Assembly (NCBI GenBank): GCA_024399065.1
Contig: JAKSIB010000006.1
Span: 1 to 64,000, forward strand
DNA from: Fibrobacter sp.
Lineage (GTDB): Bacteria > Fibrobacterota > Fibrobacteria > Fibrobacterales > Fibrobacteraceae
Reading direction: 5' to 3'
DNA: 64,000 nt
Shown here piece after piece: positions 32,159 to 41,600 of the stretch. The position numbers and the translations under genes are program-made. Numbering within the stretch: the first letter of the stretch is position 1; each line of letters opens with the position of its first letter. The notes below the pieces were generated by a model. It was not told the DNA's origin and searched no databases. It saw only the letters and a list, made by a program, of their open reading frames with translations.

Positions 32159-33043
32159 TTAGGCGGTTGCGACCTGGTTTCTGCCGTTTTCCTTGGCAAT
32201 ATACAGCAATTTGTCGCATTCGGCGATCATCTGGTCGATTTTACCGATTTCTTCGCCCTGCTTGCTGCAGAGCCCCAGGGAGATTGTCACCGGAATGATG
32301 GTGTCCTTCCAGGAGAAACGGTGACGTTCCACGGCGGAACGGAGGCGTTCGGCGCTCTTTTTTGCGTCTTCCGGGCCGATTCCTGCCAGGAGAAGGACGA
32401 ATTCCTCGCCACCATAGCGGGCCAGGAGGTCGGACTCGCGCTTTTCTTCCTTGAGGATGCGTGCGATTTCCTTGAGGACCATGTCTCCACACTGGTGGCC
32501 CCAGGTGTCGTTGACTCGCTTGAAATGGTCAGCGTCCACCATTATAGTATGTACAAAATAGTTGTTGCGACGTGCAAGAGCCAGTTCGCCCAGGCTACGG
32601 TCCATGAAGGTGCGGCGGTTGCTGATCTTGGTCAGGGGGTCCATGGTGGCGGCTTCGTACAGTTCTCGGTCAAAAGCTTCTTCAGACGGATCCTTGAAGT
32701 CCACCTTGAGCACCATCTTGCCAATCTGCAGACGATTATCGGAGTCCAACTGCATCTTTTGGACGGGGGAACCATCCACAAAGGTCCCGTTGGTGCTGCC
32801 CATGTCCTGTACAGTGACATTTCGGCCATCAAAGGTCAGGGAGCAGTGTTTGCGGCTCACAAGCTCGTCGTCCAGCTTGATGTCGGCGTCGGCGCCTCGA
32901 CCAAGGACTACGGTCCCTTTTTCCAGGGGAATCTGCTTAAACTTGTTCTGGGGGTACAGGACGATCAGGTGCGGTCGCATTTCCACCGTGGAAAACTTAA
33001 TAGTGTTATTACCGGCTGCGATAGTCTGGTCTAGGTCCTGCAT
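32159..33043 (-). CDS. FHA-GGDEF diguanylate cyclase
   Basis: A 294-residue cytoplasmic signalling enzyme that should make cyclic di-GMP. The FHA domain (about residues 25-112) reads LGRGADADI and SRKHCSL, with GSTNGTFVDG, so phosphothreonine binding should be intact. The GGDEF domain (about 125-294) has GGEEF at 211-215 and an inhibitory I-site RESD at 202-205, both functional in form. FHA fusion suggests control by Ser/Thr phosphorylation; no such kinase lies in the window. TATATT box at 33079-33084 with a leader of about 30 nt. Confidence 0.95.
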   Translation of the reverse strand: MQDLDQTIAAGNNTIKFSTVEMRPHLIVLYPQNKFKQIPLEKGTVVLGRGADADIKLDDELVSRKHCSLTFDGRNVTVQDMGSTNGTFVDGSPVQKMQLDSDNRLQIGKMVLKVDFKDPSEEAFDRELYEAATMDPLTKISNRRTFMDRSLGELALARRNNYFVHTIMVDADHFKRVNDTWGHQCGDMVLKEIARILKEEKRESDLLARYGGEEFVLLLAGIGPEDAKKSAERLRSAVERHRFSWKDTIIPVTISLGLCSKQGEEIGKIDQMIAECDKLLYIAKENGRNQVATA

Positions 33044-33078
33044 TTGGGGTCTCCGAGTGTCTTACGAAATGGAAATCT

Positions 33079-33084
33079 AATATA
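33079..33084 (-). promoter_or_regulatory. -10 box of the FHA-GGDEF gene
   Basis: TATATT on the minus strand 35 nt before the ATG at 33043. The rest of the gap up to the fibro-slime gene (33044-33295) is AT-rich and otherwise holds only the leader hairpin described below. Confidence 0.45.
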
Positions 33085-33223
33085 ATTTCTGCAAAAATAT
33101 GTGATATTTGCACGTTTTCGCCAATTATTCACATTTTGTTTACAGAAAAAACCTTTTTTTTAACTATTCTTTGCAAAAATAATTGGCATTTTTGAAAAGA
33201 AAAGAATAGATTTCAACCCGGTG

Positions 33224-33257
33224 TGGCATTTCAAAAAGGCCGGTCTTTTTGCTATGC
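33224..33257 (+). promoter_or_regulatory. Hairpin in the leader of the fibro-slime gene
   Basis: GGCAT (33227 on) pairs with ATGCC, and AAAAAG with CTTTTT, closing a GCCGGT loop. A CCGG in the loop can also pair with a CCGG just upstream (near 33219), giving a possible pseudoknot. It lies 25-60 nt before the start codons. It matches no riboswitch class I know. Confidence 0.4.
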
Positions 33258-33295
33258 CGTTGTTGGAAGGTTTTACATCGATGGAAAAGAGAATT

Positions 33296-36200
33296 ATGAA
33301 AAACACGAAAAACACCTTGCTTAAGTGGTTGCTTGGTACCAGCTTGCTCTTTGCTGGTGTGCAGAGCGTCTGCGCTGCATGTCTTGGTACCTTGCATTTC
33401 CAGAGACCTGATGATTGGAAGGTTGCTTATGTTACAATAAACACCGCCGTTCAGATTCCGGCCTCCACGCTCAATGCGACCACTGGTTTCTACGACTATG
33501 ATTTGTCCAATACAAAGGCTCAAACCCAGGAACTTTACTTCGGCTTGCAGACAGCTCCTCCTCTGTCAGATCAGCAGGGCGGTTCGATTAATTATATTTT
33601 GGCCAATACGTGGAATGGCACAAACTCTAACGATCCAAATTTCATCGTGAATAACCGTAATACTCTCGGTATTAAGTGCCCGGGTGAAGGTAAGGATGTT
33701 TGGGTTATGGAAAACCCGAAGAAGCCTAATACCACCTTGGTTTCCTATACCAAGCCGGACCTTCATTACCTCTACGTTCTTGTTCCGGATGAAGAAGAAT
33801 GGAAGTCTACTCCTCCGAAGGTTAGTCTTGACGGCTCCTTCGAAAATCGTAAGGCTATGAGTGTTGACACCCGCATGTGCGGTTGGTACTACTATGTCTG
33901 GATGAACGAAGAAGTTCCGGGCAGCATTCTTATTGTCCGTGATGACGACCCTGATTTGGAAGAAGCCATCGGCTTTGAAGGTGCTGGCGCATCTACCACC
34001 ACTCCCATTCCGGCTGACATGCTTTTCTCTGCCTATGGCGAACGCCTTTACTTTGTGACCTCTCCTGAAGTTGCAGAAGAATATCCTGAATCTATGGCTG
34101 GTGAATTGTTCTCTGACAAGGATCCTGGCATTGAAGGTAACTGTAAGTATAGCTTGGCTGCACTCCTCTACGATACAGATGCCTCTATGCATGGCGCTTT
34201 CACCTGTGATGCTTACCCGGCTGTGGCTTCTAACGGTTGCTATAATGCTGGATCCAAGTATAACTACCCGGGTGCTGGTGCTGCAAATACGGTTCCCTGT
34301 ATTGGTGTGACCAAGGGTATTGTTGCTGACATCTTGAACAAGGAAACAAAAAAGCCGACCTACAATGCTGCTAGTGGCTGCTTTGTTAGCCAGGAAGCTT
34401 TCGATGTGATGTTCAAGGAAACTCCGGGCGTGAACTTTAAGCATTGCCGTAACGTTGAGTTTGGCTTGCAGAAGGACGGTATGTGGGAATATGATAGCTA
34501 TAACGAACCCACAGGTGCCTTCACTATCTTGAACGATCTTGCTGACTCTGTCAAGGCTGGCGTTTGCACTGACTATTGCGAAGTTGCTGCGACTCCGCGT
34601 GCTGGTATGGGTAACGTGTCCTATGGTACTGGTGCTTTGCAAATCCAGTTTACCAATGGTGAAGAAGTTATTCGGGAAGAACCTGAAGGTATTTCCGCTG
34701 CAGCTACTAAGTTGCTTGGCTTTGTGAAGGACTGGTCTGCCATTGAACCGAACAGTGGTCTTCCGTATATTGACCTCTATCCGGTTGCTGCAGGTGAATT
34801 CGGTGACGGTAAGAATCCGAACGTTTATGATAACTCCACTTGGGATAAGCGTACCAAAGGCATGAACAACCAGATGTTCTGCTTCGAATCCCATGCAAAC
34901 TTTGTCTATCGCCCGGGCATGCAGTTCTCCTTCCGTGGTGACGATGACATTTGGGTTTATATCGATAACAAGCTGGCCGTGGACCTTGGCGGTACCCACC
35001 TTGCTGCTCCGGGTTATGTGAACTTGGATGATTTCACTGGTGCTTCCGGTAAGCTTGCTGAAAACACCCAGTATGATATTGATATCTTCTTCTGCGACCG
35101 TCGTACCGACATGAGTAACGTTCGTATCAAGACCAATATGTACATTGTGCAGAACACCTCCATTACCGCAAAGCCGGTTAAGGAAAAGGGTAACTCGGCT
35201 GTTACTTCTTATGCCATGTGCTATAACAGATCTGGTGACGGTTCCTGCGAAGCTATTGCTTCTGGTTCCAATGATGCTGTGCAGTGCTGTGGTAAGGAAT
35301 TGCTCGGTGGCAAGGAAGGCTGCGAAGGCCTTACCCTGGAATACTACCTTGTTGCCGGTTCTGCCTGGAATGATTCTGCCAAGGCTCTTGCTTCTGGTGC
35401 CGTTCACTACAGTGGTATTGACCTGACCAACCCCATTTCTCCCAAGATTGATAAGAAGGCTATTGATCTTCCCTCTGGTCGTTGGAGCTTGTACCTCAAG
35501 ATTGGCAATGAAAAGAAGAAGGTTGCTTCTTTCCGTAAGGCCGGTGAAGTTGACGTTGTCTATGGCAATGCTGTGGCTGTCTATATCGATGAAGAAACTG
35601 AAAAGGAAATTTCCTCCAAGACCAAGTACTACAACTACACCAAGTCTGCTATGGCTGGTGGTGGCAAGAACCCGGTCGCAACCGACCTCGTTCCGATGTA
35701 CGTTTCCGCAGTTGCATCTGAAAAGCGCGAAGACAGAATCGTGATGCAGCCGGATGACTCCAAGGGCTTTACCTATAGCCTTGATATTCCTAGCGGTATG
35801 AAGGTCTATAAGAAGAATGCAAGCGGTGGTTACGACGAAATCAGCTCCACCACTTCCAACACAATTGATGATACTGGTGTTGATACCATCTACGTGTTTG
35901 TCTCCTCCTTGATGATGGATACAAAGAAGGGCAACCCGCAGTCCTACAGCATCAAGGTTGTCAACAGACCGACTCCGGCTGTTATTTCCTTCTACGTTCC
36001 GCGTCTTGCCTTTGTTGATACCTTGTACAAGGATTCTGCAACAAACAAGTGGGTGTTCAGCACCAACTTCCGCACTCAGGGTGATACCATTGATGGCAAG
36101 ATTGAAGAACGTTTGACCGGTATGGGTTACAACTTCTTCCTGGTTGCTCTTAAGCCCAATGACGCTGGCAAGTACGATATCTGTGATGATTGTAACCTCA

Positions 36201-38074
36201 AGTTCAGCACCAAGGCGGGTACTTCTCCGGGTCTCGAAGCAATCGATACTACTCAGCTGAAGATTGTTAACGGTGGTGCTGTTTTCCAGGTTCGCTCCTT
36301 GAGACAGTATCGCATTGCTGATAACAACCCGGCTAAGCTCGTTGTTGTTGGCCCGACTTCCTTGAGTAATGCTCAGTATACCCCGATCTTCTTTGCTGAA
36401 CCGCCTTGCCCGATTCCGGCATTTGCTGACGTGTTCGATGTTGAAGGTGCTAAGTCTTCTATTGATATGAAGATTCCTGGTCCGTACTTCAGCACGGAAA
36501 CCGTATATCAGGATGGTATCGCTGACATGGTGGATGTGTACTACAACCGCCTGGTTCCGAAGGACTCTGTCCCGCTGGCAATCTGTATCGAATGGGAAAC
36601 TTCTTCTGCTGAAAAGTTCTATCCGGCAAAGGATTCTCTCTATTCTACCAGAGATCCGGAAGACTACTACATTCTCTGTAACGCAGTTGTTACCACCGAT
36701 GACATGGAAGTCACCAATTGTGACCAGACTATGACCGATGGTGAAGATGGCTCTGTCGTAACGGATTCTGCAACTGGCAAGCCGGTTATGTACTGTGATC
36801 AGCGCGTACGTCTTAAGAATCTTGCTTTGTCCAAGCTTCCGAAGACTGTTGGCCCGGGTAAGGTTACTTCCTTCTCTGCCTATAGAGAAAAGAAGGGCGG
36901 CCTCGTTAAGCAGGGCTTTACTTCTGAAGTTATGGTTGATCGTATGGCTCCGATTCCGGTCTCTGCACGAGTCCTTACTTCCAAGAACTCCAAGGGCCAG
37001 TCTTCTGACCAGGATGTTATGACCATTATCATGTCTGAACCGGTTAGAATCGTTGACGATGTTGATAAGTTCAATGTCTTTGACTTCTACATTACCGGTG
37101 GTCACTGGGATGATTCTCAGCGCTTTGTCTCTCCGACCGAAGGCACCACAAGTACAGTTACCCCGTTGATGGCTCCGACTCCCAGCAATGATACCATTAA
37201 GGTTATCTATAAGATTGTGATCGATGAATCCAATGGTATGGCTAAGAACATGACTCCGAAGAAGGATGACTACCTGCGTCTTAGCGGTAATGTGGAAAAG
37301 AAGCTCTTCTTCTGGAGTGACTTGACTGAAACCAACGTGGCTGGTGCTGATAGTATCCGTAAGGTTGTTGCTCTTAAGAACAGCGATGATATCTACCTGA
37401 AGGAAGAATACTACTGGAATGCTCCGACGGGCTATGCAGAAACTATGCGTCTGCCTTCTCCGTGGGTTGAAATTGAAGGTGATGCTGTGAACAACATTAC
37501 CGTGAACAAGTTCGCATACACCAGTTACGCAAATGATGCAAAGACTCCGATTGTTGTCAACGCATACAACAAGCGTAGAACCTTCAATGAAATCATTGAT
37601 AAGGAAGGTGGTATCCCGGGTCACTTTGTCCAGGCTGACTTGATGTCTTACTACAACAAGTTGTCTGCAGAAGATCGTGCTAACCTTGATCTTGACCAGG
37701 TGTACTTCTACTACAAGGTTGAATACTTCACTAACCTTGGTAACTATGTTGCTGGTACAAGCGGAAAGATCTACTGTAAGGATGAAACTAATAAGAAGTT
37801 GAATGGTGGCAGAACCTTCTTTGGTGAAGAATCTGAAAACAAGACCTGTATCGAAGCAGGTACCAACCGTAACTTCTACATTGGCTGGAATATGCTTTCT
37901 GATGAAGGCCGCCAGGTTGGTACCGGCGTCTACATCACCAAGGTTCAGACTTATGTGAAGATTGGCCGCAAGAAGGATGGAAAGAAGGATCTTACTACTA
38001 CCATTGGTGTGAAGAAGTCCGACAATTCCAAGATTTACTCTCCCAAGGGTGAAATCTTCCCTGAACAGTTCTAG
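33296..38074 (+). CDS. Giant fibro-slime domain surface protein
   Basis: A 1592-residue secreted protein. The start at 33296 (GGAAAAGAG 4 nt upstream) gives a signal peptide ending in VCAA; ATG 33281 with GGAAGG is nearly as likely. A PA14-like fibro-slime domain (about residues 474-619) shows WDKRTKGMNNQMFCFESHA, FRGDDDIWVYIDNKLAVDLG and DIFFCDRR. Next (about 638-899) is the module shared with the lipoprotein at 29.7 kb. The C-terminal part (about 1450-1575) resembles FlgD-type Ig domains (IGWNMLSDEGRQVGTGVYI). Proteins with this domain are linked to cellulose adhesion in Fibrobacter. Adhesin or slime matrix role is inferred. Confidence 0.9.
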   Translation: MKNTKNTLLKWLLGTSLLFAGVQSVCAACLGTLHFQRPDDWKVAYVTINTAVQIPASTLNATTGFYDYDLSNTKAQTQELYFGLQTAPPLSDQQGGSINYILANTWNGTNSNDPNFIVNNRNTLGIKCPGEGKDVWVMENPKKPNTTLVSYTKPDLHYLYVLVPDEEEWKSTPPKVSLDGSFENRKAMSVDTRMCGWYYYVWMNEEVPGSILIVRDDDPDLEEAIGFEGAGASTTTPIPADMLFSAYGERLYFVTSPEVAEEYPESMAGELFSDKDPGIEGNCKYSLAALLYDTDASMHGAFTCDAYPAVASNGCYNAGSKYNYPGAGAANTVPCIGVTKGIVADILNKETKKPTYNAASGCFVSQEAFDVMFKETPGVNFKHCRNVEFGLQKDGMWEYDSYNEPTGAFTILNDLADSVKAGVCTDYCEVAATPRAGMGNVSYGTGALQIQFTNGEEVIREEPEGISAAATKLLGFVKDWSAIEPNSGLPYIDLYPVAAGEFGDGKNPNVYDNSTWDKRTKGMNNQMFCFESHANFVYRPGMQFSFRGDDDIWVYIDNKLAVDLGGTHLAAPGYVNLDDFTGASGKLAENTQYDIDIFFCDRRTDMSNVRIKTNMYIVQNTSITAKPVKEKGNSAVTSYAMCYNRSGDGSCEAIASGSNDAVQCCGKELLGGKEGCEGLTLEYYLVAGSAWNDSAKALASGAVHYSGIDLTNPISPKIDKKAIDLPSGRWSLYLKIGNEKKKVASFRKAGEVDVVYGNAVAVYIDEETEKEISSKTKYYNYTKSAMAGGGKNPVATDLVPMYVSAVASEKREDRIVMQPDDSKGFTYSLDIPSGMKVYKKNASGGYDEISSTTSNTIDDTGVDTIYVFVSSLMMDTKKGNPQSYSIKVVNRPTPAVISFYVPRLAFVDTLYKDSATNKWVFSTNFRTQGDTIDGKIEERLTGMGYNFFLVALKPNDAGKYDICDDCNLKFSTKAGTSPGLEAIDTTQLKIVNGGAVFQVRSLRQYRIADNNPAKLVVVGPTSLSNAQYTPIFFAEPPCPIPAFADVFDVEGAKSSIDMKIPGPYFSTETVYQDGIADMVDVYYNRLVPKDSVPLAICIEWETSSAEKFYPAKDSLYSTRDPEDYYILCNAVVTTDDMEVTNCDQTMTDGEDGSVVTDSATGKPVMYCDQRVRLKNLALSKLPKTVGPGKVTSFSAYREKKGGLVKQGFTSEVMVDRMAPIPVSARVLTSKNSKGQSSDQDVMTIIMSEPVRIVDDVDKFNVFDFYITGGHWDDSQRFVSPTEGTTSTVTPLMAPTPSNDTIKVIYKIVIDESNGMAKNMTPKKDDYLRLSGNVEKKLFFWSDLTETNVAGADSIRKVVALKNSDDIYLKEEYYWNAPTGYAETMRLPSPWVEIEGDAVNNITVNKFAYTSYANDAKTPIVVNAYNKRRTFNEIIDKEGGIPGHFVQADLMSYYNKLSAEDRANLDLDQVYFYYKVEYFTNLGNYVAGTSGKIYCKDETNKKLNGGRTFFGEESENKTCIEAGTNRNFYIGWNMLSDEGRQVGTGVYITKVQTYVKIGRKKDGKKDLTTTIGVKKSDNSKIYSPKGEIFPEQF

Positions 38075-38091
38075 CATCTAGTTGCTAAATA

Positions 38092-38126
38092 AGACCTTCC
38101 GGTTAGTAGCCGGAAGGTCTTTTTTT
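38092..38126 (+). terminator. Terminator after the fibro-slime gene
   Basis: Perfect 11-bp stem AGACCTTCCGG / CCGGAAGGTCT, 7-nt loop, then six Ts. Confidence 0.93.
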
Positions 38127-38128
38127 AT

Positions 38129-38134
38129 TATATT
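38129..38134 (+). promoter_or_regulatory. -10 box of the SPOR gene, leaderless arrangement
   Basis: TATATT immediately after the terminator T-run, ending 6 nt before the ATG at 38141. Confidence 0.55.
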
Positions 38135-38140
38135 TGAGGC

Positions 38141-38557
38141 ATGAAAAAGATTGTTGCATTTTTGACTGTTGCCGCAGGTTGCGCCATGGGCTGGGCTGCT
38201 GACCAGCCTACTGATCTTGATTCCCTGTTCCGTGGCAAGGAATACAAGCCTGCTCTGAGCGCATCCTTGAGGGATACTACTTCCAATCAGGCTGTTCCCA
38301 GCAAGTCTTCTAATGCCAAGTCCAGCAAGTCTGATGGCTACTATGTCCTTCAGTTTGAAGCTGTTGCTGATTTTGATGCCGCTCAGCGTCGCCGTGCACA
38401 GATTTCTGCAAGCACTGGTTATGCAATCCAGGTTGTATTTGATACTCCCTTCTACAAGCTTCGTGGCGGTGGATGGACGACGAAGAAGGCTGCTGAAGAC
38501 AAGGCTCGTGAATTATCTGCCTATAACATCAACGCCTTCGTTGTCAAGTTGAAGTAA
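38141..38557 (+). CDS. SPOR-domain envelope protein
   Basis: A 138-residue exported protein. Signal peptide (cleavage near GWAADQ), a Ser-rich linker (about residues 40-65), then a C-terminal SPOR-like domain (about 66-138: YYVLQFEAVADFDAAQRRR through NAFVVKLK). SPOR domains bind peptidoglycan stripped of stem peptides at the division site. Its promoter lies in the terminator of the fibro-slime gene, so it is expressed separately. Convergent with the helicase-like gene across a bidirectional terminator. Confidence 0.85.
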   Translation: MKKIVAFLTVAAGCAMGWAADQPTDLDSLFRGKEYKPALSASLRDTTSNQAVPSKSSNAKSSKSDGYYVLQFEAVADFDAAQRRRAQISASTGYAIQVVFDTPFYKLRGGGWTTKKAAEDKARELSAYNINAFVVKLK

Positions 38558-38592
38558 GCCTCAAGTAGAATCGCCGATTTTGCAAAAGAAAA

Positions 38593-38618
38593 CCCCACTC
38601 GTTTGAGTGGGGCTTTTT
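38593..38618. terminator. Bidirectional terminator between SPOR and helicase-like genes
   Basis: Perfect 8-bp stem CCCCACTC / GAGTGGGG with GTTT loop; CTTTTT on the plus strand and GTTTTCTTTT on the minus strand. Confidence 0.9.
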
Positions 38619-38642
38619 GTTTTTAAGATCACGGACTGCCGT

Positions 38643-41600
38643 TTATTCTAGCAAACCCAGAGCCTGCTTGAGGTTGTGCTCGTTCAAGGACTGGGGCATC
38701 AAGGCTCGTTCTTCCGGAGATACGTAGACCAGCTTTCGTTCCAAGTCCGGACGGGAAGAACGATCGCGGGGCTGTACTTCCATAGGAGTAAGGGAGTAGT
38801 AGAACGGACCGGTCTTCACAAAGCGCTTCTTTTGGAGGCCCTGATTGATTGCGTCAGTCAAAGCCTTTTCAAGCATGGGACCTGCTCGGTCTACATGGTG
38901 AAGTTCTAGCACGCGGTGCTTAAGGATGTCTTCATGAATCGGGGCTTCGTGGTCCACGTAGAACTTGAGCTGCGTAATGAGGGCGGCTGCGGGAAGTTCT
39001 GCGATAGGCTTGTCATGAGGTGTGCCTTCGATTTTCGGATGCTGTACTGCATAGGGCACCACGGCAGTGCCTTCTCCCGCCATCTTTTCTGCAACATCGT
39101 CGTCATCTTCTGCTTCGGTTTCTGCAGAAGGCGGCGGAGCGACGCTTTGTTCGATAGCGATTGTTGCAATCATGTGTCCGACTTCGTCGGCGTTCATCAT
39201 GTACCAGAAGGGCAACCACAGATGGAGAACCTTCCATCCCAGTCTTTTCAGGAGGATCGGACGGATGCAGGTCTTGTCTTCAACAGAGTCGCAGAAACGT
39301 TCAACGGTACAGTCGTCTTCAATGAGGGCGAGGAATCGGTTTGCATTGTTGGCGTCAACAACCACAGGTCCAATGGAAATTCCTCCGCGGTTGAAGGATT
39401 CTTCAATCTGGATGTTTTCCTTTTCCAATGCGCTGAGAACCTGCGACTTGATGGCAGATTCTGCGGGATGACCTTCGCTCTTGACAGTGAAGTTCTTTTC
39501 TTGCAGGTAAGAAATCCATTCCCAGAACAGGGATGTCCTGGAGGTTCCCTTCTTGGACATGTCTGATTCGGAAATGAAAACCCTGGTTTCAACCTTTGCC
39601 AACGTCGTGCAAACGGAAATCTTTCTGTCGTTAGCCAAACCGCTTGTATTTTCAGATTCGGCACAGACGAAAATTACATCACGGAAACGGTCAATGGCTC
39701 GTTCCGGAGTTTTAATAAAGTAACGGATGTCCTGGTTTTGCTGGTCAAAGAATCTTGCTGCGCCGGAACCGGAAGCGAGCATGGCTCTAATGGCAGCTTC
39801 GATTTCGTGACAGGTGGACTGATGGAAAGCGATGATGCCGAGGGTCTGGCTAGGATTCTTTTCGGCATGACGAATTGCTGCCTGGGCAATTGTCATTACC
39901 TTGTCCATAACAGTCTTGAAGCGGATTCCCTTGAACTCAGAACGGTTCGGTGCAGGGAATTGCTTGATGCTGTTATTGTAAATTCTGTCGTTTGCAAATC
40001 CAATCAAGGACGCATCGGCGTATTGGCTGGAAAGCCACAGTTCTCTTGTGGGGACACCCTGACGGAGGATGGATGACAAAATGCTTTCTACGAAGAACGG
40101 CGTGTGCTTGAGCGGGTTCTCCTGATAAGCGTCGTATGGCAGCATCTCGTGGTTCGGGTTGTGCGGGTCGCCGATGAAGACAACCTTTTTCGAACTAAGG
40201 ATGCTGGGGAGGGCTTCTACGACGGTGATGCAATCAGCGTCGAGAAGGATTGTCAAATCAAACTTACTGTCAACGGGAAGGGCCAGCGAGCCGTTTACGT
40301 TGACCACAGTTAGCAATTCCGGACTCTGTTCGACGGCGTTGTGGAGTTCCTTGAAATTTGCGTTACTGAATTTATCCAAAAGGTCGCGGTAGGCGCTGTT
40401 CTTCTTGTAGCGAGCCTTGGGATTCAAGGAGAACAAGTCCGGGCAGCTACGTGTGGCAGCCTGGATTTGAACACCGGACCAATGATGAACGAACGCCTGA
40501 AGAATGTCCTTGTTGACATTGGCGGTATCTTCAACGAAGGATACCAGTCCAGGACAGTTGTAGTTTTCAAGTTCGTTGAACAAGGATGTCAATTCCAAAT
40601 GGACGTCCAGGTTGTCCCAGTTTTCACTCCAGGACTTGATGGTGTCCAACCACTTGTTAATGTCCAAGCTGTCCAGCGGAGTTTCCAGTTTCATGTCCTT
40701 GGAAATCTGGCGGATGGACTTCTGTAGATTCTTTACGGAACCGGAAATGGTTTCAAAGTCGTCGAGAATTGGCTTGATGTTGTGCCACTGTTCCAGGATC
40801 TGGAGCAGCAAGTCAAGACGGGGGTTGTCTTCGTACTTCTTGCGGAATTCAAAGACGTACTGAATCTTCTTGTGGAGTTCCACCCAGTTAGAACGTTCGT
40901 ACTGCCAGTCCTTGCCCAACAGATGGTTGCCGAGCACGGCACTTTCCTTGTAGGCTTTCTTGTTTTCCTGCAGTTCCAGCAAAGTATCGATCAAATCGAG
41001 CAACTGGATGTCAGAGGAAACGTCCTTGGGATTGCGGATGACCTGAAGCAACTGCTTCTTGGAAGAACGGTATCTGTCGGAAAGGCCTTTCAAGGTAGCC
41101 TTCTGGCTTTCTGCAAATTCGTCTCGGGCTGCAAGAACGTTTGTGTCTACTGCTTCGTCGGTATAGATTTCAGAGGTCTGACGACGGTAGCGGACCCACT
41201 TGTCTCCAGCTTCGGAAAGTTCAAGGAGGGTATCCTTGTAGGCTGCCCAATTGCTAGAACGGAGTTCCCAATCTTCAAAGTCAGGAGTGTCCTGGTCGAA
41301 GTTGTCTTGAATCAGTTCAAGAATGTCAGACAAGCTCGCAAGGAAGATTCCGGTGGGGAACAGACCTGCATTTTTTAAAAGCTTGATGGTCGTGTCTAGC
41401 TTGGAAACGTTTTCCGCGGCAAGCTTCAGTTCCTCGGAAATGGAAGCTTTCTTTTCGGCGGTGAGGCTAGGTACCTTTACGCTTTGGAACGCTTGGCGTG
41501 CTTCAAAACCCTTCTTGTTGAAGTACAGGTCGGAAATCTTTTCCAGGTCAGCCTTCAGTGCAAGATAGCTGGCGTAGTTCAGTTCGCTGACTCCCTGGAA

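Noticed and set aside
33100-33295. Cyclic di-GMP riboswitch ahead of the fibro-slime gene
   Set aside because: The GEMM-I core elements are not present in order; only a hairpin can be supported.
33566-38077. A 1503-codon open frame antisense to the fibro-slime gene
   Set aside because: It mirrors the real gene's codon bias: frequent codons of the plus strand give few stops on the minus strand. Its product is low-complexity in character, has no signal or domain, and has no promoter or Shine-Dalgarno.
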